Below are positions 16,829 to 24,899 of a stretch of 53,358 nt of DNA, in pieces. This DNA comes from Verrucomicrobiota bacterium (GTDB taxonomy: Bacteria > Verrucomicrobiota > Kiritimatiellia > SS1-B-03-39 > UBA6053): positions 1 to 53,358 of the forward strand of contig JAFIGC010000024.1 of NCBI GenBank assembly GCA_020831635.1. Direction: 5' to 3'. Within the stretch, counting starts at the first letter, position 1; each line of letters opens with the position of its first letter. A program made the position numbers and the translations under genes. Under the pieces are notes generated by a model. That model made no database searches. It saw only the letters and a list, made by a program, of their open reading frames with translations, and was not told the origin of the DNA.

Positions 16829-18538
16829 ATGGCCGATCTCACACAATCCGATATTTTACTCGATCACCTTCTCGACAACGGCTACGTCAAGCACGAACAG
16901 GCCGAAGACGTCTTGGACGAACACTCCCGCACCGGGCGTTCCATCCGCAACATCCTGTTGGACATGGAATTGGTGGACGAGGACACGCTGATGGAGCAAC
17001 AGGCCCTGCTCATGGGGGTCCGCGTTCTTGATCTCAGCCGTCACCACATCGACGTCGAAATCGTCAAACAGATCCCCTCCTCCATGGCCCGGATGTACAA
17101 CCTGGTGCCCGTCGATTCCGATCCCATCAGCTTGGAAATGGCCACCTGCGAGTTTATCACCCCTGAAATTGTGGACGAGCTTCGTTTTGTGCTGGGCAAA
17201 GACGTCACCTTCGTGATTTCCAAAGAACGGGATATCAAGGAACACTTGCTCAAATATTTCGGAGACGACGCCACGGATTCCGTGGGGAACATGATCACCG
17301 AATTGGAGAGCGAGTTGGAGGATGCCGGGGACATTGGAGAGGGCACCAACCTGACGGAAGAGGATTTGGCCAGCTCGGCCAACGCCGCCCCGGTGATTCG
17401 ATTTGTGAACCTGGTGCTGTATCAGGCGGTGCAGGACCGGGCCTCGGACATTCACTTCGAGCCTTTCGAACATGAATTCAAGATCCGTTACCGCGTGGAC
17501 GGCGCCCTGTATGAGATGGCGCCCCCACCCAAGCATTTGGCCTTGCCGGTGATTTCCCGCATCAAGGTGATGTCCGGTTTGGACATCTCCGAGCGCCGGT
17601 TGCCCCAAGACGGTCGCATTCAGCTCAACATCGCCGGACGTCCCGTGGACTTCCGCGTGTCCTCCCTGCCCACCCAATTCGGCGAAAGCGTGGTGCTCCG
17701 CGTGTTGGACCAAAGCGCGGTCGGATTGGAACTCGAACGCCTTGGCATGCCCGACGACGTGTATGAGAATTTCACCCAGGACATCAACATGCCCAACGGG
17801 ATTATTCTCGTGACCGGACCCACCGGTTCGGGCAAAACCACCACTCTGTACGCCGCCTTGGGCCGGCGCAACGAGGTGGGCGTGAAAATTCTAACCGCCG
17901 AAGAACCGGTGGAATACGACATTGACGGCATCGTGCAGGTAAATGCCAATCACCGCATCGGCTTGACCTTCGCGAGCATTCTCCGCGCCTATTTGCGGCA
18001 GGACCCCGACGTGATTCTCGTGGGGGAAATCCGCGACATTGAGACCGCTCAAATTTCGGTGCAGGCCTCGCTCACGGGGCACTTGGTCTTCAGTACCCTG
18101 CACACCAACGACAGCGCCGGGGCCGTGACCCGTCTGATCGACATGGGGGTGGAGCCCTTTTTGATCGCCTCCACCATCCAGTCCGTGATGGGCACCCGAC
18201 TGGTGCGCACGATTTGCAATGAGTGCCGCACCTCCTTCCAACCCGACGATCTGCAAATCACCGGGTTGGGTCTCAGCCGGGAAATCATTGGTGACAGCCC
18301 TTTCTATTATGGTTCCGGGTGCCCGAACTGCAACGATACCGGGTATCACGGGCGGCGGGGCATCTACGAATATTTGAAGGTCAGCGATCCCATTCGAACG
18401 TTGATCGCAGAGCGTCGTCCGACGGTGGTCATGCGCGACCGGGCCCGGGAACTGGGCATGCGCACCTTGAGGGAAGACGGGATCCGCTGTATTCTGGATG
18501 GCCTCACCACCTTCGAAGAGATCATCAAATACACTTAA
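16829..18538 (+). CDS. gspE: GspE/PilB-type assembly ATPase (second copy)
   Basis: A 569-residue second assembly ATPase with the same architecture as the 14009 gene: N-terminal MshEN domain (about 5-140), an acidic linker (150-185), then RASDIHFEP, Walker [12 protein letters not shown] (about 330-340), [27 protein letters not shown], and the zinc cysteines CNEC...CPNC. The two copies are clearly divergent, so this is not a recent duplication. It sits 22 bp after pilT and about 100 bp before the single PilC/GspF gene, so the two ATPases may share one platform or work at different times. Confidence 0.88.
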   Translation: MADLTQSDILLDHLLDNGYVKHEQAEDVLDEHSRTGRSIRNILLDMELVDEDTLMEQQALLMGVRVLDLSRHHIDVEIVKQIPSSMARMYNLVPVDSDPISLEMATCEFITPEIVDELRFVLGKDVTFVISKERDIKEHLLKYFGDDATDSVGNMITELESELEDAGDIGEGTNLTEEDLASSANAAPVIRFVNLVLYQAVQDRASDIHFEPFEHEFKIRYRVDGALYEMAPPPKHLALPVISRIKVMSGLDISERRLPQDGRIQLNIAGRPVDFRVSSLPTQFGESVVLRVLDQSAVGLELERLGMPDDVYENFTQDINMPNGIILVTGPTGSGKTTTLYAALGRRNEVGVKILTAEEPVEYDIDGIVQVNANHRIGLTFASILRAYLRQDPDVILVGEIRDIETAQISVQASLTGHLVFSTLHTNDSAGAVTRLIDMGVEPFLIASTIQSVMGTRLVRTICNECRTSFQPDDLQITGLGLSREIIGDSPFYYGSGCPNCNDTGYHGRRGIYEYLKVSDPIRTLIAERRPTVVMRDRARELGMRTLREDGIRCILDGLTTFEEIIKYT

Positions 18539-18636
18539 CAAAAATTCAACTTCTCAAGCTTCCTGCTTGCAGAAGCGCGTATCATTCGTGTAGAGTCCAA
18601 AAATGAAAGACCAATTCAGGTTGCCAGGAGACGCCA

Positions 18637-19947
18637 ATGCCAAAATTTAGATTTGAAGCCGTAAACCAAAAAGGGGAACCTTTTTCCGGAAACGTGGAAG
18701 CCGCCGATGCTTCCGCGGCCACGTCCTTGATTCGTGAAAAGGGACTGATCCCCACCAATGTTACGCCCGCGGACGGCGGTGGTGCGGGCAAATCCGCGAA
18801 AGGCAAACCCGGAGCGAAAGGGGCGGGCAAGGGCAAGGCAAAGGCCGCCGGGTCCGGCAAAAACAAAGACATCGCCATGCCCGCCTTTATGCAGAAGGTC
18901 AAGGCCAAGGAACTCATGGCCTTTACCCGACAACTCGCAACCTTGGTGAATGCGGGGCTCCCTTTGGTGCGCGGCCTCAAAGTTTTGGGCCGTCAGGAAA
19001 AAAATCCCATGCTGAAAAAAGCGGTTTCGGAAATGACCGATGCCATTGAGAGCGGCAGCAACTTTGCCGAGGCCTTGGTGCAACATCCCCGGATTTTTGA
19101 CAAGCTTTTCGTGAACATGGTCAAGGCCGGCGAAGTCGGCGGCGTGCTCGACAAAGTGCTCTTGAGTTTGGCCGAGTTCATGGAGAAAATCGAGAAAATC
19201 AAAAACAAAGTCAAAGGCGCGATGGTGTATCCGATCGTGGTGTTGACCTTGGCCGGCGGTATTCTCGCGTTCCTCATGGTGTTCATTATTCCCAAGTTCG
19301 AAGAAATTTTCGAAGATGTCATGCAGGGGGCGCCATTGCCGTGGTTGACCAACCAAGTGGTGGCCTTGTCTCGCAACTTCATCACCATCGGCCCCTTGAT
19401 CATCGGTTTGATTTTCCTCATGAGCGTGGGAATGAAAATGGCGCGCAAGACCGACAAAGGCGCCTACACCCTCGATTACATGAAGTTGCACATGCCCTTG
19501 TTCGGCACCCTCTTCATGAAAGGGGCCATCGCCCGTTTCACCCGCACCCTCGGGGAACTGATGGATTCCGGGGTTCCGGTGCTCCAGGCCCTGACCATCG
19601 TGGGGGAAACCTCCGGCAATGCCGTGGTCGAGCAAGCCGTACACGTGGTGCATGACGCCGTGAAAGAAGGGGAAAACATCGCCCCCACCCTGGCTTCCAC
19701 CAACATTTTCCCGCCCATGGTCGTCTCCATGGTGGAAGTGGGCGAAGAAACCGGCGAATTGCCCGCCATGCTCCGTCGCATTGCCGACAACTTCGACGAT
19801 GAAGTGGACAATGCCGTGGCCGGTCTGACTTCGGTCATCGAGCCCTTGCTGATCGTCTTCCTCGCCCTCATCGTGGGTGCGATCGTGATTGCGCTTTTTC
19901 TTCCCCTGATCGGCATCATCGACGGACTCAATACCCAGGGCGGTTGA
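18637..19947 (+). CDS. pilC: PilC/GspF inner-membrane platform protein
   Basis: A 436-residue platform protein that links the assembly ATPase to pilin subunits. The N-terminal domain (1-45) has the usual FRFEAVNQKGEPFSG start and the IREKGLIPTNV end. Two T2SSF domains follow (about 85-205 and 290-415), with membrane segments near 200-225, 245-270 and 405-430. Between domain N and the first T2SSF domain lies a Lys/Gly/Ala-rich spacer (about 48-78, for example KGKPGAKGAGKGKAKAAG), longer and more basic than usual. AGGAGA lies about 5 nt before the ATG. It is the only platform gene in the window. Confidence 0.92.
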   Translation: MPKFRFEAVNQKGEPFSGNVEAADASAATSLIREKGLIPTNVTPADGGGAGKSAKGKPGAKGAGKGKAKAAGSGKNKDIAMPAFMQKVKAKELMAFTRQLATLVNAGLPLVRGLKVLGRQEKNPMLKKAVSEMTDAIESGSNFAEALVQHPRIFDKLFVNMVKAGEVGGVLDKVLLSLAEFMEKIEKIKNKVKGAMVYPIVVLTLAGGILAFLMVFIIPKFEEIFEDVMQGAPLPWLTNQVVALSRNFITIGPLIIGLIFLMSVGMKMARKTDKGAYTLDYMKLHMPLFGTLFMKGAIARFTRTLGELMDSGVPVLQALTIVGETSGNAVVEQAVHVVHDAVKEGENIAPTLASTNIFPPMVVSMVEVGEETGELPAMLRRIADNFDDEVDNAVAGLTSVIEPLLIVFLALIVGAIVIALFLPLIGIIDGLNTQGG

Positions 19948-19957
19948 TTCCGCCCCC

Positions 19958-19987
19958 TTGACCCGGATCATGATCGATCCGGGTCAA
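19958..19987. terminator. Perfect 12-bp inverted repeat after pilC
   Basis: TTGACCCGGATC and GATCCGGGTCAA enclose the loop ATGATC. The stem is fully complementary and lies 11 bp after the pilC stop. It is strong enough to stop or stabilise a transcript but has no U-tract; a bidirectional element or a protein-binding palindrome is also possible. Confidence 0.45.
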
Positions 19988-20022
19988 TTGAGGTCCGCTC
20001 GCGATGGCCCTTCCGCGGATTG

Positions 20023-20049
20023 CCGGCGATTTCCGAAAGGGATCGCCGG
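20023..20049 (+). terminator. Second hairpin, 8-bp stem
   Basis: CCGGCGAT (20023-20030) and ATCGCCGG (20042-20049) with an 11-nt loop, followed by AAATTTT. This is a weak terminator candidate lying in tandem with the stronger palindrome upstream. Confidence 0.35.
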
Positions 20050-20141
20050 AAATTTTCCATGTGGCACGGCTCTCGGGGGCCGGACCCAACTTCCCGCGCT
20101 CGCGTGGGCACCCCATTTTGTTTTGATCTGATTAGTCTCTC

Positions 20142-20822
20142 ATGTGCCCCAAAAAACGGAATTCCGGATTCACAGTCGTTGAACTGTTGGTGGTAATCGC
20201 GATTCTCGTGATTATCGCCGGTCTTACCGTGGGCGCGATGCGCGGAGCCCGCAATCATCAAGTGCTCGAACAGGCCGCCTCCCAGCTTTCCATGGTGTTG
20301 GAGTACGCAAAGGCCCATGCCGTTTCCGGCGGGGAATCCGTCTATCTCGTGGTTTCCGACCATGGAACCGAGCCGGAACTCGCGGCATTGCGCACCTATA
20401 CCCTGATGCGAGACCGGGTGGGCCAGGACCCCGAGATGTTGCGGGAATGGATCATCCTTCCACGGGACATTGTGTTTGCGGAGGATCCATACCCTGCGCA
20501 AGGACTTTCCCGTGATTTGATTGCCATGGACCCGATTGAAACCCGCGAATCGCCATTTGGCGGTCAGCAGGATCTGGTGACGGGTCCGGTGCGACTGCTG
20601 GTGGAGATTCGGCCCGATGGGCGATTTTACACGGGGGAAGTCCCGAAACCAGAGCCCGCCCATTTGGTACTTCAAAAGGGGGAATGGTATCGGCCGGCTG
20701 CGGGGCCTGTTTTTCTTCAGGCTCACCCTCTGGACGCGGTGCGAGTGCACTTGCGTCCGCGCACCGGGGTCACCCGTACGGAGAGAATTCTGTTGGAAGC
20801 GGAAGCGGAGGAGGTTGAATGA
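20142..20822 (+). CDS. GspH-like minor pseudopilin
   Basis: A 226-residue pilin-like protein. The class III signal reads KKRNSG|FTVVELLVVIAIL, with cleavage expected after Gly9, methylatable Phe at mature +1 and Glu at +5. The rest is a globular beta-rich domain with a long spacer, as in GspH. It opens a block of four ATGA/GTGA-coupled genes resembling GspH-I-J-K in order, and probably forms the tip of a pseudopilus. The block also recalls the four-gene Verru_Chthon cassette known from Verrucomicrobia; that relation is from memory and unproven. Confidence 0.75.
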   Translation: MCPKKRNSGFTVVELLVVIAILVIIAGLTVGAMRGARNHQVLEQAASQLSMVLEYAKAHAVSGGESVYLVVSDHGTEPELAALRTYTLMRDRVGQDPEMLREWIILPRDIVFAEDPYPAQGLSRDLIAMDPIETRESPFGGQQDLVTGPVRLLVEIRPDGRFYTGEVPKPEPAHLVLQKGEWYRPAAGPVFLQAHPLDAVRVHLRPRTGVTRTERILLEAEAEEVE

Positions 20823-21307
20823 ATGCCTCGAAATCCGGTTTTACTTTGGTGGAGTTGTTGCTCACCCTGGGTGTATTGGTGGTGGGGATGACCAGCACCA
20901 TCGCCATGGTCGTGGCCTCGACCAATTACAGCCGCGCCAACCGCAACCTGCGGGAGATGGACGCCTTTGCCGAATCGGTGTTCACGGCCATTCACGCCAG
21001 TGCCCGGGGGGCGGCGGACGAGGAGGCTTGGCAGGATCTGACAGTGAAAATCCGAGGTCCCGGAGGGCTACAGCCGATCACTTCAAATGGCGAAAATGAC
21101 TGGTGGCCGGAAGATCCGAGGTTTGGGAACCTCGGCCAAATCGCGGGCATGTTGCACTTTGAGTATACCTTGGAACTCCGCTTGGATCCGCCCGGATATG
21201 CGCCCGAAGACGAAACCCTGGAGGCGGTGCTCACCACCTATCTTCCCGGGGAAATCACCCCGCGCGTTTACCGTCGGCTCATCCGCTGGCAAAGGAGGGC
21301 GTGGTGA
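20819..21307 (+). CDS. GspI-like minor pseudopilin
   Basis: A 162-residue pilin-like protein with signal NASKSG|FTLVELLLTLGVLVVGM, Glu at +5, followed by a small globular domain. Size and the short leader fit GspI, which pairs with GspJ and GspK at the pseudopilus tip. It starts within the preceding stop (ATGA) with a strong purine run GGAGGAGG just upstream. The GspI name rests on order and size rather than on a distinct motif. Confidence 0.72.
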   Translation: MNASKSGFTLVELLLTLGVLVVGMTSTIAMVVASTNYSRANRNLREMDAFAESVFTAIHASARGAADEEAWQDLTVKIRGPGGLQPITSNGENDWWPEDPRFGNLGQIAGMLHFEYTLELRLDPPGYAPEDETLEAVLTTYLPGEITPRVYRRLIRWQRRAW

Positions 21308-22077
21308 AGGCCCGCCGCAATTCGTCCCGGGCCGGGTTTTCATTGGTGGAACTGCTCGCCACCCTGGTGCTGATGACCCTGGTGCTTTTGTTGCTATTTC
21401 GCGGATTTCAGGCGGTTTCCGATGCCGTGATTCGCGGCGGGCGGCAATCCGGACTCGACCGCGAACTGCACACGGGCCTGAACCTGCTGCGCGAAGATCT
21501 GGAACAAATGCGGGTGACGGAGCAGACCCCGTTTGTGGCCGAAATCAGGAATGATGAAGACGAGAATGGAAATGCATACGCCATCCTTTCGTTTTTGCGC
21601 GTTCAAAATCAAGCGTCTCCCCTGTACGACCGGGAATACGTGCAATATTGGATCGAACCCCATGTTGACCGTGATTATTTAAAGCAATTGGTTCGATATG
21701 CCGGTTATCCCGATCCCGAATCCCATGAAGGGGAGGACGAGTCCCCCATGACCGATCCCCCGGTAAACTTTCGTGAGCAATCCTGGGTGACGTCCGAAAT
21801 CATCATTGACCATCTCATTAAATTTCAACTTCATTTCCCGACACCTTCCGAGGACGACGAGTCAGAGCCGTCTATGCCGCAGGTCTGGTCCGTGGCCCCG
21901 GGTTATTTTGACATTGCGTTGGGACTCTGTCGGGAACCACTCCCGCCGTTGATTGCAAATATAAGCCTGACGGGAAACCTTTATAAGGATGTGGATACCT
22001 TGGATGGCACTTGGGGGCGCATTCGAACACACCCCCGCGTGCAGGGGCCGCCCGACGCTTGGGAGGAAACGCCATGA
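21304..22077 (+). CDS. GspJ-like minor pseudopilin
   Basis: A 257-residue pilin-like protein with signal RNSSRAG|FSLVELLATLVLMTLVLLLLF, Glu at +5. The mature part is larger and beta-rich, consistent with GspJ. Two adjacent GTG codons are possible starts. GTG at 21304 is preferred since AGGAGG (21293-21298) is 5 nt away and the codon overlaps the previous stop as GTGA; GTG at 21301 would be too near the ribosome site. It is coupled to the next gene by ATGA. Confidence 0.75.
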   Translation: MKARRNSSRAGFSLVELLATLVLMTLVLLLLFRGFQAVSDAVIRGGRQSGLDRELHTGLNLLREDLEQMRVTEQTPFVAEIRNDEDENGNAYAILSFLRVQNQASPLYDREYVQYWIEPHVDRDYLKQLVRYAGYPDPESHEGEDESPMTDPPVNFREQSWVTSEIIIDHLIKFQLHFPTPSEDDESEPSMPQVWSVAPGYFDIALGLCREPLPPLIANISLTGNLYKDVDTLDGTWGRIRTHPRVQGPPDAWEETP

Positions 22078-24125
22078 TCCGTTCCGCAAAGTCGGGGTCC
22101 GCATTGGTGGCCACCATTTTGATGTTGGCGATTCTGTTGGTCTTGTCCCTGCTCTACACCGTGCAGGTGCGCTTGGAGGGGCGGATCACCGAATTCCAAC
22201 AGGCCGGCACTTTGGCCCGGGGCGGACTGCACAGTGCCCAGGCCGAAGCCATGCGCGACATCGCCGCCACCTACACGAACCGTGTGTACGCCGTACCCGG
22301 TCAAGAACGGACCTGGCATTCCAAGGGGACCGTCGCCTCTGGCGCCGAATGGCTCACCCCCGACACCGCCACCGAACTGGGTTGGCCCGACCGTCTGCGG
22401 GAGACCGGACCCAACAGCTTGTATGAACGCGCGCAAAAAGCCGGATGGACCGAGCATGGCGATCCCAATGATTGGCATCTCGCCACCGCCTGGGTGGCCG
22501 CCGACCTCACCGGACTCCTGGACCCCAATGTCGTGGGGCGGAGCGATGCCCTGGACCCCGAACCCGCCGGGATTCAGATGAGGGGGTTCATGGCGGCACC
22601 GTCCGTTTGGGACAGGGACTACCTGACCCCCGGTGAATTCATTGCCGCCAACTCCGCGACCGAAGCCTTGTTTTTCCCGGACACTTGGAGCGTAGACCGG
22701 GGATGGTACGAGAAAACTTCAGAAACTTCAGGAGCTTGGCGGACCGAAGTCGAGGTCAACGCCCAAACCCTGAACATGTTTTCCATGACTTGGGATGAAG
22801 ATCAGGTGCGGGAGGTGATGGCGGCATTGTATCCCGATCAGGACGCCGAGGAACTGACCAATGCCTTTTTCGACTTTCGGGACTGGGAAGTTGCTTTGGT
22901 GCCCCGTCAGGTCGACGGCCTCACCGCCATTCCCATCCCCATGTTCAACGAAGTGTTCGTGGAAGTCAAAGTGACCCGAAATGAAGAGCGGACGGATGTC
23001 GAGGTGCAGTTGGACATCGAACTCTGGCTTCCGAGCGTCGGAAACGTGGTGGAGGGGTCCTTCCGAGTCTCGGAAACCCCGGAAATTGAAGTTGAAAATT
23101 TCGTTTTGCAGCCACAAGAGACTTTGGAGGATTGGGCATTCGCCGATCCAAGTCCCTTTACAACGTTAAGCATGAGTTTTTCATTACAGGGTGCTCCCAT
23201 GGAGGAGCCTGGCCCCTTGAGCGTGAAAGCATTGTTAGGGACGTTGCGCCTTGAGAGGGAGATCGGAGGGAGTTGGGTGGTCATTGACCGCATGCCTGAA
23301 AATTTGGAATTAGAAATCCTTGTTACCGAGGAAGGGTATGAAAGTGGGAGAGGCGGGCTGGAAGTGGTGGATCCGAGATTAAATCATCGCCTTGACCTTT
23401 GGGAACCCACCGATGCGCACAGTTTGGGAGAGATCAATGTCGTAACCAAAACTTTTATAGATGCGGATCCGGACCTCGACCCGCCCTATACCCACATGCC
23501 CGCGGAATCGCTGGAAGTAGCGAGCAACATCCGCTTTTTTCCGGTGGGGGAACCCTGGCGGAGCGTGGATCTGTTTGGACCGGACGGGCGGTGGTGGCTG
23601 CGGCATACCCGCGATACCGGATGGGAACCGGGTCGATGGCGACGCGGGGTGGTGAACCCCAACAGTATGGAACCCAAGGTGTTGGAGAGCGTTTTTCTGG
23701 ATGTACCCATTCCTGTGAGTCCCTTGGATACCGAACCGCCGGGTCCGCTGGGTTTTGAAGATGTCGCATCCATTGCGGAGGACATGGTCTTGGCCATGGG
23801 GTGGGAAATTGAAGAGGATTTCCCCGAGGATTTGAGTGAAGGCGGCACCGTACAACGTGGGGATTGGACCTGGGCCTTGCGGGACAACCCGGAGTTACTC
23901 AATGACATGGATCGTCATCAGGCCGAGGCCGTAGTGGCCTTCGTGCAGCCGCGTTTCGAGTCCGCCTCGCAGGTATGGGGGATGATTTTGGTGAGTGAAT
24001 GGCGGTCCCCGCAGGGGGTGGCCCGCGCTCGCGCCCGGGCGGTGAGCGTGATCTGGCGGGACCCGTATGCGGATGAAAACGGACGACATGCCTGGAGTCA
24101 GATGCATTGGATACCCCTTCCATGA
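22074..24125 (+). CDS. gspK: GspK-like large pseudopilin
   Basis: A 683-residue protein with a basic start (MIRSAKSG) and a hydrophobic helix SALVATILMLAILLVLSLL. The +5 glutamate found in ordinary pilins is absent, a hallmark of GspK and PilX-type tip subunits. The large domain follows; it contains LNMFSMTWDEDQVREVMAAL and FDFRDW-like stretches reminiscent of the GspK alpha-domain. It is about twice the length of proteobacterial GspK, and the extra C-terminal half (about 350-683) is unassigned. GGAGG (22062-22066) lies before the ATG at 22074, which overlaps the previous stop. The large size also fits the A protein of the Verru_Chthon cassette. Confidence 0.68.
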   Translation: MIRSAKSGSALVATILMLAILLVLSLLYTVQVRLEGRITEFQQAGTLARGGLHSAQAEAMRDIAATYTNRVYAVPGQERTWHSKGTVASGAEWLTPDTATELGWPDRLRETGPNSLYERAQKAGWTEHGDPNDWHLATAWVAADLTGLLDPNVVGRSDALDPEPAGIQMRGFMAAPSVWDRDYLTPGEFIAANSATEALFFPDTWSVDRGWYEKTSETSGAWRTEVEVNAQTLNMFSMTWDEDQVREVMAALYPDQDAEELTNAFFDFRDWEVALVPRQVDGLTAIPIPMFNEVFVEVKVTRNEERTDVEVQLDIELWLPSVGNVVEGSFRVSETPEIEVENFVLQPQETLEDWAFADPSPFTTLSMSFSLQGAPMEEPGPLSVKALLGTLRLEREIGGSWVVIDRMPENLELEILVTEEGYESGRGGLEVVDPRLNHRLDLWEPTDAHSLGEINVVTKTFIDADPDLDPPYTHMPAESLEVASNIRFFPVGEPWRSVDLFGPDGRWWLRHTRDTGWEPGRWRRGVVNPNSMEPKVLESVFLDVPIPVSPLDTEPPGPLGFEDVASIAEDMVLAMGWEIEEDFPEDLSEGGTVQRGDWTWALRDNPELLNDMDRHQAEAVVAFVQPRFESASQVWGMILVSEWRSPQGVARARARAVSVIWRDPYADENGRHAWSQMHWIPLP

Positions 24126-24179
24126 GAAAAAAAACGCGTTTCGTTGCGAAAACTTCTTGCAATCCTTTCGATAAGAAGG

Positions 24180-24209
24180 TTGACCTATGCGGTGTATTTG
24201 GAGTACATT
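24180..24209 (+). promoter_or_regulatory. Possible promoter of the Amuc_1102-like to secretin operon
   Basis: TTGACC (24180-24185), an 18-bp spacer, and TACATT (24204-24209). The start codon at 24257 would lie about 40 nt downstream of the predicted transcript start. A small hairpin (around 24148-24181) precedes it. The evidence is consensus similarity only. Confidence 0.35.
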
Positions 24210-24256
24210 TCACCTTACCCATGAACAGCCACAAAATGAAACCCAAGGGGACGCCC

Positions 24257-24880
24257 ATGAAAAAAACCGCGATCAGCTTCACCACTCTGTTAGCCGCCTT
24301 TTTTCTTGTGCCCCTGTCCGCCCAACAACGGCCACAACCCCGTCCCCCCGGACAAGCGGAGGCCACTGCCGCCAACATGATCAACATTCGGGGGGTGAGC
24401 ATGGATTCCGTGTTCACGCCGGAATACAGTTACAACCTTCGCGGCCAGTCCACGCGCCGGGATGGTCGTGCCTCTTGGTTGCAGGTTTCCATGGAGTTCG
24501 ACACCGCCCCCAATTGGATCGACGAGATGACCTTCACCTTTTACGTGGTTTTGCGCGGCAACGCCCGCGATTTGCCGGAAGGCTCCCCCGAGGTGAATAT
24601 GTTCAGCGGTTCGGTGACTTATATGAACGTCAAGCAGGGCCGTCATACCGCCACCATGTTTTTGGATCCCAACACCTTTGAACGGTACGGTTCTCCGGAA
24701 GGGCTTGCGGTGACCGTACAGATCGACGGCAACGCCGCCGGGGGCCGGGTGGAGCCGCAACGCACGGCGGAGTCCCGCTGGTGGACCACGCAAACCCCTT
24801 TACCCATTTCCCTGATGCGTCGCGACGAAACACCCTTTGTTTTCGTGGAAATCGAGCAAAACCCGACCATCAAGCCCTGA
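24257..24880 (+). CDS. Amuc_1102-like exported protein of the pilus locus
   Basis: A 207-residue exported protein with a classical signal peptide (KKTAISFTTLLAAFFLVPLSA, then QQ). The mature part is a beta-rich domain with an aromatic C-terminal portion. Its place directly before a PilM-like gene and the 1100/1099/1098-like genes matches the Akkermansia muciniphila pilus locus, where Amuc_1102 has an immunoglobulin-like fold. Assignment rests on order, size and signal, not on a recognised motif. The ATG at 24257 gives the signal peptide at the N-terminus, with AAGGGG (24245-24250). An ATG at 24107 would add 50 residues of no coding character. Confidence 0.6.
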   Translation: MKKTAISFTTLLAAFFLVPLSAQQRPQPRPPGQAEATAANMINIRGVSMDSVFTPEYSYNLRGQSTRRDGRASWLQVSMEFDTAPNWIDEMTFTFYVVLRGNARDLPEGSPEVNMFSGSVTYMNVKQGRHTATMFLDPNTFERYGSPEGLAVTVQIDGNAAGGRVEPQRTAESRWWTTQTPLPISLMRRDETPFVFVEIEQNPTIKP

Positions 24881-24899
24881 ACCCCAGAAGTCGCGACAC

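Larger units (their letters stand above)
19948..20141. other. Intergenic region with two strong hairpins
   Basis: A 194-bp gap between pilC and the pseudopilin genes. It contains a perfect 12-bp inverted repeat (19958-19987) and an 8-bp inverted repeat (20023-20049). Neither is followed by a long T-run directly, but TTTTGTTTTG lies near 20118. A transcriptional boundary between the ATPase/platform genes and the pseudopilin genes is likely. Confidence 0.55.
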
